From Streptomyces sp. S465 (GTDB lineage Bacteria > Actinomycetota > Actinomycetes > Streptomycetales > Streptomycetaceae): a stretch of DNA of 64,000 nt. Location: the NCBI RefSeq assembly GCF_026898115.1, contig NZ_CP114036.1:2232001-2296000 (forward strand), read 5' to 3'. The translations under genes were made by a program, and so were the position numbers. Under the pieces are notes generated by a model. That model saw nothing but the letters and a program-made list of their open reading frames with translations, searched no databases and had not been told where the DNA came from. This document shows, in pieces, positions 53,371 through 61,115 of this stretch (its first letter is position 1; every line of letters begins with the position of its first letter).

Positions 53371-54305
53371 CTGGGCCCCTCCGCCACTGCACGGTCAACA
53401 TCGGCCGGGTCCAGTGCCGGCGCCCCGGCGCGCATCCACAAAAAGTACTCAACATTACCCGACGGTCCCGGAAGCGGGCTGGCCGTCACGCCCAGCACCC
53501 CCAGTCCCAGTTCCGCCGCCCGCTCCGCCACCGTACGCACCGCTTCGGCGCGCAGCTCGGCGCTGCGGACCACTCCCCCGCTGCCCAGCCGCTCCTTGCC
53601 GACCTCGAACTGCGGTTTGACCATCAGTACCAGATCGGCGTCGGGCGCGGCGCACCGCACGAGGGCGGGCAGGACCAGCCCGAGCGGGATGAAGGAGAGA
53701 TCGCCGACGACCAGGTCCACCGGTGTCCCCCCAATCCGCTCGAGTGTCAGCTCGCGTACGTTCGTACGGTCGTAAACGCTGACGCGTTCATCGTTCTGGA
53801 GCGACCAGGCCAGCTGGCCGTAGCCGACATCGACGGCGAGCACCCGCGCGGCGCCCGCGCGCAGCAGAACGTCCGTGAAGCCTCCGGTCGACGCACCCGC
53901 GTCCAGCGCCCGCCGCCCGGCGACCTTCAGCCCCGCCCCGTCGGCCGGGCGGACCGGGCGGACCGGACGGACCCCGGGCTCCTGCCCAGCGCCCGAACCG
54001 GCACCCGCACCCGCACCCACACCCACACCCGCACCGGCACCCGCCCGATACTCCTCACTGAAGGCGTACAGCGCGCCCGCCAGCTTGTGGCCGCCGCGCG
54101 AGACGTAGTCCGGATCGCTGTCGTCCTTGATCACGACGACGGCCGCGCTGGTCTCCACCTGGGTGGCGGGCTTGGTCGCCACCGCCCCTCCGACGGTGAC
54201 CCGGCCCGCGCTGATCAGCTGGCTCGCATGCTCACGCGAACGCGCCAGCTTGCGGCGCACCAGCTCCGCGTCGAGTCGTACGCGTCGTGGACGGGTCACT
54301 GCCAC
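53367..54305 (-). CDS. tlyA: TlyA-family 2'-O-methyltransferase/hemolysin homologue with low-complexity insert
   Basis: This rRNA cytidine-2'-O-methyltransferase-type protein has 312 residues. An S4 domain (residues 8-65, LDAELVRRKLARSREHASQLI) precedes an FtsJ-like Rossmann domain with LDAGASTGGFTDVLL and PVDLVVGDLSFI. Between them, residues 87-125 form a Gly/Ala/Val repeat and a repeated VRPVRP segment not expected in the family. Start: GTG 54305 with AGGAG 11 bp upstream. Confidence 0.92.
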   Translation of the reverse strand: MAVTRPRRVRLDAELVRRKLARSREHASQLISAGRVTVGGAVATKPATQVETSAAVVVIKDDSDPDYVSRGGHKLAGALYAFSEEYRAGAGAGVGVGAGAGAGSGAGQEPGVRPVRPVRPADGAGLKVAGRRALDAGASTGGFTDVLLRAGAARVLAVDVGYGQLAWSLQNDERVSVYDRTNVRELTLERIGGTPVDLVVGDLSFIPLGLVLPALVRCAAPDADLVLMVKPQFEVGKERLGSGGVVRSAELRAEAVRTVAERAAELGLGVLGVTASPLPGPSGNVEYFLWMRAGAPALDPADVDRAVAEGPS

Positions 54306-54352
54306 GGGTGGTTCAGCTCCTGAGGTCGTTTACGTCGTGATGCGGCGAACGG

Positions 54353-54673
54353 TTACATCGCAGCAGGGGGCTGCGGACCGGGCGCCGGCGGTCCGGGCCG
54401 CCGGTCGAGTGCTGTCAGCGTGTCGCGCAGGCCCCGGTGGACATCCTCGTACACCTCCAGATGTCCGCTGGTCGCGAGGTGGTCGGCATCGGCCAGCCGG
54501 TCGAGCCGGGCGTCCACCTCGGGAACGCCGGTAGGTGTGCGGTCCACGCCGAGCGGCGCCGGATCAGCGGCCCCGAGCGGCTCCGGCACAAGGTCCGGCG
54601 CCGGCTCCGGTACCGACTCCGCCGCCGGATCGGACTGTGGGCCGGGCCGTCCGGCCGGCATCGGCTCGCTCAT
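54353..54673 (-). CDS. Small uncharacterised protein before tlyA
   Basis: The 106-residue acidic protein has a Pro/Glu-rich N-terminus (EPAPDLVPEPLG) and a helical part VPEVDARLDRLADADHLATSGHLEVYEDVHRGLRDTL. No catalytic motif is seen. The ATG at 54673 is chosen; the upstream frame lies in the divergent promoter. Conserved position before tlyA is recalled but unchecked. Confidence 0.65.
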   Translation of the reverse strand: MSEPMPAGRPGPQSDPAAESVPEPAPDLVPEPLGAADPAPLGVDRTPTGVPEVDARLDRLADADHLATSGHLEVYEDVHRGLRDTLTALDRRPGPPAPGPQPPAAM

Positions 54674-54738
54674 GGCCCCGACGCTACCGCGAATCCCACG
54701 TTCTCCGGCGTACGAGACCTGCGGTAACGTCGTCCGCG

Positions 54739-55086
54739 ATGGCGACCTTGGAACAGTGCCGCGGCGCACTCGAGAAGCTGGCGGAGAACCTCGCGGGCGC
54801 GAACGGGGACCTCCGCAGCGCCGCCGCGCTCGATCGCTCCGTCAGCTGCTGGATCACCGACCTGGACACCACCTTCGTCGGGCGTCTCGTGGACAGCCGG
54901 ATAGAGGATGTGACGGCCGAGCCGGGCCCGCCGGCCGAGCGAGCGCAGATCCGGCTGACGATGACCGGCGACGACCTGGTGGCCCTGGTCGACGGCGAGC
55001 TGCACTTCGCACGGGCGTGGGGCAGCGGCCGGATCAAGCTCGAGGCCGGTCTGCGCGACCTCCTGCGGCTACGGAAGCTGCTCTGA
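54739..55086 (+). CDS. SCP2 sterol-binding-fold protein
   Basis: The 115-residue protein has the SCP2 pattern: an alpha-helical start (EQCRGALEKLAENLAG), a beta-sheet with IRLTMTGDDLVALVDGELHFARAWGSGRIKLEAGLRDLLRLRKLL. It may bind a lipid or acyl chain. It is divergent from the tlyA run and has the ATG at 54739. Confidence 0.75.
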   Translation: MATLEQCRGALEKLAENLAGANGDLRSAAALDRSVSCWITDLDTTFVGRLVDSRIEDVTAEPGPPAERAQIRLTMTGDDLVALVDGELHFARAWGSGRIKLEAGLRDLLRLRKLL

Positions 55087-55106
55087 TCCAACCGGAAGCG
55101 CCCCAA

Positions 55107-55170
55107 CCGGACCTGAGCGGAAACACCCCAAGCGGAAACCGGACCTGAGCGGAAACGCCCCAAGCGGAAA
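55107..55170. repeat. 32-bp direct repeat, two copies
   Basis: Unit 55107-55138 is repeated at 55139-55170 with one difference (aaacaccccaa / aaacgccccaa). It lies between the SCP2-like gene and the convergent ABC ATPase. Confidence 0.85.
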
Positions 55171-55200
55171 CCACACCGACCAAAGACCCAGCAGAGACTC

Positions 55201-55240
55201 GCCAGGACTGGCCAGGACTCGCCAGGACTCGCTAGGACTC
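55201..55240. repeat. 10-bp tandem repeat, four copies, containing the ATPase stop
   Basis: Units gccaggactg, gccaggactc, gccaggactc and gctaggactc. The last has CTA in place of CCA, and this is the minus-strand TAG stop of the siderophore ATPase (55232-55234). Confidence 0.85.
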
Positions 55241-56206
55241 GCTCGCCACAGCCGCCAAAGACACCTCGGCGGCCCGTGCCGTACGGGGCTGGCGGGCAGC
55301 GGGGATGACCAGCGGCGTCCCCGTCTCCGGGTCGTCGATCACCTGGCAGCGCAGCCCGAAGACCCGCTCCACCAGCTCCGCCGTGACCACGTCCCCCGGC
55401 GTCCCCTCGGCGACGATCTTCCCGCCCCGCATCGCGATCAGATGCGTGGCGTAGCGGGCGGCGTGGTTCAGGTCGTGCAGAACGGCGACGAGGGTGCGGC
55501 CCTGTTCCTCGTGGAGCTGGGCGCACAGGTCCAGCACATCGATCTGGTGCTGGATGTCCAGGTAGGTCGTGGGCTCGTCGAGGAGCAGCAGCGGGGTCTG
55601 CTGGGCGATGGCCATCGCGATCCACACCCGCTGGCGCTGTCCGCCGGACAATTCGTCGACATAGCGATCCCTGAGTTCCGCCACCCCGGTCGCCGCCATC
55701 GATTCGTCGACGATCCGCTCGTCCGTCTCCGACCACTGCCGCAGCAGCCCCTGGTGCGGATAGCGGCCGCGGGCGACCAGGTCGGCGACCGTGATCCCGT
55801 CCGGCGCGATCGAGGACTGGGGCAGCAGCCCGAGCGTGCGGGCGACCTTCTTGGCGGGCAGCGTGCCGATGGCCTGCCCATCCAGCAGCACCGATCCGGC
55901 CGAGGGCTTGAGCATCCGGGACAGGGCACGCAGCAGAGTGGACTTGCCGCAGGCGTTCGGTCCGACGATCACCGTGAAGGAGTTGTCGGGGATGACCACG
56001 GACAGCTCTTCGGCGACCGTGCGCCGGTCGTAGGCGAGGGTCAGCCCCTCCGCGGTGAGCCGCTGCCGCCCCCGCGAGCCCCCGCTTCCACTCCCACTCC
56101 CACTACCGCTACCGCTACCGCCCCCACTGCCACTGCCGTCTGCCACGGTCTGCCGGGTGTCCTTGTCCATGTCGTCTTCCGTCCGGGTCGTGTCCACACT
56201 CGTCAT
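55232..56206 (-). CDS. Siderophore/iron ABC transporter ATPase (FepC type)
   Basis: The 324-residue ATPase has Walker A GPNACGKST (82-90), the signature LSGGQRQR (186-193) and Walker B LLLLDEP (206-212), with the FepC-like lead RLTAEGLTLAYDRRTV. Residues 24-46 are a Gly/Ser repeat. ATG at 56206 overlaps the permease stop by 4 bp; ATG 56170 is an alternative. Last gene of the iron-regulated operon. Confidence 0.92.
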   Translation of the reverse strand: MTSVDTTRTEDDMDKDTRQTVADGSGSGGGSGSGSGSGSGSGGSRGRQRLTAEGLTLAYDRRTVAEELSVVIPDNSFTVIVGPNACGKSTLLRALSRMLKPSAGSVLLDGQAIGTLPAKKVARTLGLLPQSSIAPDGITVADLVARGRYPHQGLLRQWSETDERIVDESMAATGVAELRDRYVDELSGGQRQRVWIAMAIAQQTPLLLLDEPTTYLDIQHQIDVLDLCAQLHEEQGRTLVAVLHDLNHAARYATHLIAMRGGKIVAEGTPGDVVTAELVERVFGLRCQVIDDPETGTPLVIPAARQPRTARAAEVSLAAVASES

Positions 56207-57270
56207 ATCCGCCCCGCCTTGCGCTCGGTCACCAGCAGCCACAGCAGATAGGCGCCGCCCAGCATCCCGGTGAGCGCCCCCACCGGAAGCTGATCGGCCC
56301 CGAAGGCGCGCTGTGAGGCCCAGTCGGCGGTGATCAGCAGCCCCGCGCCCATCCAGGCCGACGGCAGCAGATTCGGGCCCGCCGAGCGGGTGAGCCTGCG
56401 GGCCAGCTGCGGGGCGACCAGCGCCACGAAGGCGACGGGCCCGGCGGCGGCCGTGGCGGCCGCCGTCAGCAGCACGGCCGAACCCATCAGCACCATCCGC
56501 GTCCGCTGCACCCGCACCCCGAGCGCGTAGGCGCTGTCGTCGCCCATCTCCAGCATCCGCAGCCCGCGGGCGTGGCCGAAGACCACAGGCAGCAGCACCA
56601 CGCAGACGGACAGCAGCGGCCAGACCTGGTTCCAGTCCCGCGCGTTGAGCGATCCGGCGATCCACACCACCGCGCGGGTCGCGTCCACCACGTCGGCCTT
56701 GGTGAGCAGATAGCCGTTGACGGCGGTGAGCATCGCGGACGCGCCGATGCCCACCAGCACCAGCCGGTACCCCTGTACGCCCCGCCGCCAGGCCAGCGCG
56801 TAGACGCCGAGTCCGGTCAGCAGGCCGCCGCCGAGCGCACCGGCGGCGACCTCGGCCGGACTGCCCTGGAGCAGGACGATCACGGTGAGCGCCCCCGCCG
56901 CCGAGCCCTGGCCGAGACCGAGCACATCCGGACTGCCCAGCGGGTTGCGGGAGATGGACTGGACGATCGCCCCGGCCAGCCCCAGGGAGGCGCCGACCAG
57001 CAGCCCCACCAGTACGCGCGGCAGCCGCAGATCGTTGACGATGAAGTCCTGGGCCATCGTGCCGTCGCCGAACAGCGTGCGCACCACGTCGACGGGGGCG
57101 ATGGGGTAGTCCCCGGTGCCGATCAGCACGACGCTCATCACCAGCGCCAGCGCGATCAGCAGCGCCCCCACGACCATGCCCCGGACGTCCAGGCGCAGCG
57201 AGAGGCCGCCACGGGTGCGCAGCACGGCTCCGCGCGTCCCGGGCTTGCTGGTGCGCTTGCTCGCGTTCAC
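56203..57270 (-). CDS. FecCD-type iron-siderophore permease, second subunit
   Basis: This polytopic permease has 355 residues with the FecCD signatures GASLGLAGAIVQSISRNPLGSPDVLGLGQG and FVALVAPQLARRLTRSAGPNLLPSA. About ten helices are expected. The GTG at 57270 overlaps the upstream permease stop as GTGA. It pairs with the neighbouring permease as a heterodimer (FepD/FepG-like). Confidence 0.93.
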   Translation of the reverse strand: MNASKRTSKPGTRGAVLRTRGGLSLRLDVRGMVVGALLIALALVMSVVLIGTGDYPIAPVDVVRTLFGDGTMAQDFIVNDLRLPRVLVGLLVGASLGLAGAIVQSISRNPLGSPDVLGLGQGSAAGALTVIVLLQGSPAEVAAGALGGGLLTGLGVYALAWRRGVQGYRLVLVGIGASAMLTAVNGYLLTKADVVDATRAVVWIAGSLNARDWNQVWPLLSVCVVLLPVVFGHARGLRMLEMGDDSAYALGVRVQRTRMVLMGSAVLLTAAATAAAGPVAFVALVAPQLARRLTRSAGPNLLPSAWMGAGLLITADWASQRAFGADQLPVGALTGMLGGAYLLWLLVTERKAGRI

Positions 57271-58316
57271 AGTTCGGCCATCCTTCGGCGACGTACGAGG
57301 TAGATGAAGAGAGGTCCGCCGATGAAGGTGGTGACGACGCCGACCTGGAGTTCCGCGGGCCGGGTGATCACCCGCCCGATCACATCGGCGCCCAGCAGCA
57401 GCACGGGCGAGAGCACGGCGGCGTACGGCAGGATCCAGCGCATATCGGGCCCGGTGAGCGCGCGCACCAGATGCGGCACGATCAGCCCGACGAACGCGAT
57501 CGGCCCGCAGGCGGCGGTCGCGGCCCCGCACAGCAGCGTGACCGCGCCCATGGAGAGCGCCCGGGTGCGGTTGAGGTTGGTGCCAAGCGCGCGCGCCGTG
57601 TCGTCGCCGAGGGCCACGGCGTTCAGCGAACGGCCCAGCGCGACCGCGAGCACCATGCCGACCAGGAGGAACGGCGCCACCTGCCGGACGACGCTCATGT
57701 TCGCGGAGGCGAGCGAACCGACCGTCCAGAAACGCATCTTGTCGAGCGCCGCGGTGTCCAGCAGCTCAACGGCGTTGACGTATCCGTAGAGAGCCGCGTA
57801 CACCGCCATACCGGCGAGCGCGAGCCGCACCGGGGTGGCGCTCCGGCTGCCGCCGAGCGCGTACACCAGCACGGCCACGACGGCGGTGCCGAGGAACGCG
57901 AACCACACATAGCCGGTCAGGGAGGTGACGCCGAAAAAGCTGATGGCCGAGACGACGGCGGCGGACGCGCCCGCGTTCAGCCCCAGCAGTCCGGGGTCGG
58001 CGAGCGGGTTGCGGGTGAGCGCCTGGATGACCGCACCGGCGAGGCCCAGCCCGGCGCCGACGAGCAGACCGAGGATGGTGCGCGGCAGCCGTACGTCCCG
58101 GATCACCACATCGGTGTTGTCGCCGGTGTAGTGGAACAGCCCGTGCCACACCTGGTCCAGCGGAATCGGTTTGGCGCCGATCGCGATGGACGCCGCGGCG
58201 ATCGCCAGCAGCACGCCCAGGGAGACGACCAGGCCGGTCGCACGGAGCGCGGTGCGCCGACGGGGCGGCGCGCTCGCTGTCTCGGTCCCGGCTTTCACCG
58301 GACTGACCACGGTCAC
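57267..58316 (-). CDS. FecCD-type iron-siderophore permease, first subunit
   Basis: The 349-residue permease carries AGLGLAGAVIQALTRNPLADPGLLGLNAGASAAVV and FVGLIVPHLVRALTGPDMRWILPYA. GTG at 58316 follows GGTGGAG at 6 bp; a GTG at 58328 would add MEFR. It is the first gene after the iron box. No binding-protein gene is present in the operon or window. Confidence 0.93.
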   Translation of the reverse strand: MTVVSPVKAGTETASAPPRRRTALRATGLVVSLGVLLAIAAASIAIGAKPIPLDQVWHGLFHYTGDNTDVVIRDVRLPRTILGLLVGAGLGLAGAVIQALTRNPLADPGLLGLNAGASAAVVSAISFFGVTSLTGYVWFAFLGTAVVAVLVYALGGSRSATPVRLALAGMAVYAALYGYVNAVELLDTAALDKMRFWTVGSLASANMSVVRQVAPFLLVGMVLAVALGRSLNAVALGDDTARALGTNLNRTRALSMGAVTLLCGAATAACGPIAFVGLIVPHLVRALTGPDMRWILPYAAVLSPVLLLGADVIGRVITRPAELQVGVVTTFIGGPLFIYLVRRRRMAEL

Positions 58317-58351
58317 GCGGAACTCCACCTCATAGCACGGCCGATCATGAC

Positions 58352-58370
58352 TTAGGTTAGGTTACCCTAA
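58352..58370 (-). promoter_or_regulatory. Iron box (DmdR/IdeR-type operator)
   Basis: TTAGGTTAGGTTACCCTAA is a 19-bp site that closely matches the Streptomyces iron-box consensus TTAGGTTAGGCTCACCTAA. It lies about 36 bp upstream of the first permease start, so iron-bound repressor should block the operon. Confidence 0.85.
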
Positions 58371-58415
58371 GTCTTACTGGCCGTATCCATGCGGGATCAC
58401 CGGAGTTCGTGGCCG

Positions 58416-58547
58416 GGCTCACAGCCCCCAGCCGCCCAACGCAGCCGCCGCCGGCCGCGCAACGCCGCCAACGCCGCCAACGCCGAGTCTTCCCCGCGTC
58501 CGCCGAGTCTTGCCCGCGTCCGCGCTCGGCTCACAGCCCCAGCCGCG
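58416..58547. repeat. Duplicated stop region and 20-bp tandem repeat after the HAD gene
   Basis: The segment ggctcacagccc-cagccgc, which holds the HAD gene stop at 58531, recurs at 58416-58435. Between the copies, cgccgagtctt-cccgcgtc occurs twice (58481-58500 and 58501-58520), preceded by a 9-bp aacgccgcc repeat. Confidence 0.8.
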
Positions 58548-59586
58548 CCAGAGCCTTCCCCGCGTCCGCGTCGCTCACACCGTCCCCCGCCTCGGCCCAC
58601 GCCGCCGCGCACAGCGCCCGCAGACCGTCCAGCGGCTCATCGCCGTCGCCCTCCAGCACCAGCGCCCCGCCGTCGGCCCGCGCGACCCAGCCGCCGCACC
58701 GGAAAGCGCCCGCCGCGCCCGCCGCGCCCGCCGCGCCGTCGTGCTCCACCTCCGGCTGCGGGGTGAGCAGCCCGCGCAGGTCGCGGTCCACATACGCCGG
58801 CCGGTACTTCGGCTCGGCGGCCAGCAGCTGCGCGGGCGTGGTCACCCCGGTCAGCACGAGCAGCGAGTCCACCCCGCCCGCGTACGCGCCCTCGATATCG
58901 GTGTCCAGCCGGTCCCCGACCACCAGCGGCCGCCGGGCGCCGGTGCGCAGGATCGTCTCCCGGTGCATCGGCGGCAGCGGCTTCCCCGCGGCCTGCGGGG
59001 ACGCGCCCGTCGCGATGCGCACGACCTCCACCGCCGCGCCGTTGCCCGGTGCGATGCCCCGTCCGCTGGGAATCGTCAGATCCAGGTTGGAGGCGAACCA
59101 CGGCACCCCGCGCGCCACCGCGTACCCCGCCTCCATCAGCCGTGCCCAGGGCATCTCCGGCCCCCCGTACCCCTGCGCCACCGCCGCCGGGTCGTCGTCC
59201 GCCGAGTCCACCGGGGTCAGCCCGCGTTCGCGCAGCGCCACCCGCAGCCCCTCCCCGCCGATCACCAGCACCCGCGCCCCCTCCGGCAGCTGCTCGGAGA
59301 TCAGCCGGGCGACCGCCTGCGCGGAGGTGATCACATCGGCGGGGGCGGCGGGCACCCCGAGCCGCGTCAGATGCTCGGCCACCACCTCCGGCGTCCGCAG
59401 CGCGTTGTTGGTCACATACGCCAGCCGCATCCCGTCGTCCCGCGCGGTGACCAGCGACTCCACCGCATGCTCAATGGCCTCGCCGCCCGCGTACACCACC
59501 CCGTCGAGGTCCAGCAGGGCCGTGTCGTACGCCTCGTGCAGCGGCCGTCGACTGGATTCGGGCCGGGTGCGGACGGGCTGGTTCAT
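58531..59586 (-). CDS. HAD-IIA family phosphatase (NagD-like)
   Basis: The 351-residue haloacid-dehalogenase phosphatase has motif I LLDLDGVVYAGG (about 25-36), motif II VTNNALRTP, the type IIA cap, and a C-terminal motif with VVGDRLDTDIEGAYAGG. It resembles 4-nitrophenylphosphatase/NagD proteins and probably hydrolyses small sugar or nucleotide phosphates. A GAAGAAGAAGA stretch near residue 285 is an expansion. ATG at 59586 has GAGGAG at about 10 bp. Confidence 0.92.
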   Translation of the reverse strand: MNQPVRTRPESSRRPLHEAYDTALLDLDGVVYAGGEAIEHAVESLVTARDDGMRLAYVTNNALRTPEVVAEHLTRLGVPAAPADVITSAQAVARLISEQLPEGARVLVIGGEGLRVALRERGLTPVDSADDDPAAVAQGYGGPEMPWARLMEAGYAVARGVPWFASNLDLTIPSGRGIAPGNGAAVEVVRIATGASPQAAGKPLPPMHRETILRTGARRPLVVGDRLDTDIEGAYAGGVDSLLVLTGVTTPAQLLAAEPKYRPAYVDRDLRGLLTPQPEVEHDGAAGAAGAAGAFRCGGWVARADGGALVLEGDGDEPLDGLRALCAAAWAEAGDGVSDADAGKALARLGL

Positions 59587-59662
59587 GGGGGCCACTCCTC
59601 GCAGATCTGTGCGCTTCTCCCCCGATCATCGCGTATCGCCGCGCGGGGCATAACATTCACTG

Positions 59663-61048
59663 ATGAGCATTCCAGGGCCTGGCGGACAAGGTCTCCAGCT
59701 CACTCCCTTCCGGGGGCTGCGCTATGTCGCGGAGCGGGTCGGCAGCCTCGCCGCCGTCACCTCACCTCCCTACGACGTGGTCGTACGGCCCGATGGTCTG
59801 CGCCGGCTCGAGGCGGAGGACCCGTACAACATCGTCCGGCTGATCCTGCCCCAGGCCGGCACCCCGGCCGCCCGCCACCGCCAGGCCGCCGAGACGCTGC
59901 GCCGCTGGCAGGCCGACGGAGTGCTCGCCCCGGACCCCGAGCCCGCGCTCTACGTCTACGAGCAGCGCGACGGCCGGACGCTCCAGCGCGGACTGATCGG
60001 CGCACTGCGGCTGAGCCCGCGCGAGGAGGGCATCGTCCTCCCCCATGAAGAGGTCATGCCGCATGTCGTCGAGGACCGCGCCGATCTGATGCGCGCCACC
60101 GCCGCCCATCTGGAGCCGCTGCTGCTCGCCTACCGCGGCCACGAGAACGGGCCCTCGGGGAACGGACCGAACGGACCAGCGGAGAACGGAAGCGCAGGGA
60201 ACGGCACCACGAGGAACGGCACCACGGGGAACGGACCAGCGGAGAAGGGCACCGGCGGGGCCGCGCGGGTCATCGAACGCGCCATCCGACGCGCACCGCT
60301 GCTCTCCACGACCACCGAGGACGGCGTCGACCACCACCTCTGGCGCGTCACGGACCCCGCCGACCTGGTGGAGGTCGCCGCCGACCTCCGCCACCACCAG
60401 GCCCTCATCGCCGACGGCCACCACCGCTGGGCCACCTATCTGCGGCTGCGCGAGGAGCGCCGGGAGCCCGGCCCCTGGGACTTCGGGCTCGTCCTGCTCG
60501 TCGACACCGCCCGCTACCCCCTCCGGGTCCGGGCCATCCACCGGCTGCTCCGCCGGCTGCCACCGGCCGAGGCGCTCGCCGCGGCACGACGCGCCTTCCG
60601 CGTACGGGAGATCGACGGCCCCATGCCGCGCGCCCTGGAGCGGCTCGCCGAGGCGGCCGCGGCCACGCCGCCGAACGCCTTCCTGCTGGCCGGGGACGGC
60701 CGCTTCCACCTCCTGGACCGGCCGGATCCGCAGGTGCTGGCCCGTACGGTCCCCGAGGGACGGCCGGAGGCATGGCGGACGCTGGACGCCACGGTGCTCC
60801 ACCACGTCCTGCTGGACCATCTGTGGCATGTCCCGGACACACCCGAGCACATCGGCTACCTCCACGACCCGGCGGCGGCCGTCGAGCAGGCCGAGCGGCT
60901 GGGCGGTACGGCGGTGCTGATGCATCCGGTGTCCGAGGACGTCGTGCACGAGCTGGCGCGGCAGGGCATCGCGATGCCGCACAAGTCGACGTCCTTCGGA
61001 CCGAAACCGGCGACGGGGCTGGTGCTGCGGAGCCTGACGCTGGGCTGA
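59663..61048 (+). CDS. DUF1015-family protein with Asn/Gly-rich insert
   Basis: The 461-residue protein is of the DUF1015 family. It opens LTPFRGLRYVAERVGSLAAVTSPPYDVV and contains YVYEQRDGRTLQRGLIGAL, ALIADGHHRWATYL, and a C-terminal HPVSEDVVHELARQGIAMPHKSTSFGPKPATGLV. Around residues 155-195 an Asn/Gly/Pro/Thr repeat (NGPSGNGPNGP-like units) interrupts the fold. Function is unknown, and a kinase-like or phosphoserine-related role in some members is unproven. Confidence 0.85.
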   Translation: MSIPGPGGQGLQLTPFRGLRYVAERVGSLAAVTSPPYDVVVRPDGLRRLEAEDPYNIVRLILPQAGTPAARHRQAAETLRRWQADGVLAPDPEPALYVYEQRDGRTLQRGLIGALRLSPREEGIVLPHEEVMPHVVEDRADLMRATAAHLEPLLLAYRGHENGPSGNGPNGPAENGSAGNGTTRNGTTGNGPAEKGTGGAARVIERAIRRAPLLSTTTEDGVDHHLWRVTDPADLVEVAADLRHHQALIADGHHRWATYLRLREERREPGPWDFGLVLLVDTARYPLRVRAIHRLLRRLPPAEALAAARRAFRVREIDGPMPRALERLAEAAAATPPNAFLLAGDGRFHLLDRPDPQVLARTVPEGRPEAWRTLDATVLHHVLLDHLWHVPDTPEHIGYLHDPAAAVEQAERLGGTAVLMHPVSEDVVHELARQGIAMPHKSTSFGPKPATGLVLRSLTLG

Positions 61049-61071
61049 GCCCTTCGGCCGCGGCGGACAGA

Positions 61072-61110
61072 CGAGTGGGGCGGAACCCTTCCGGAATCCC
61101 GCCCCACTCG
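61072..61110. terminator. Bidirectional terminator between DUF1015 and TPR genes
   Basis: A perfect 12-bp stem (cgagtggggcgg) with a 15-nt loop lies between the two convergent genes. Confidence 0.85.
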
Positions 61111-61115
61111 TGGCG

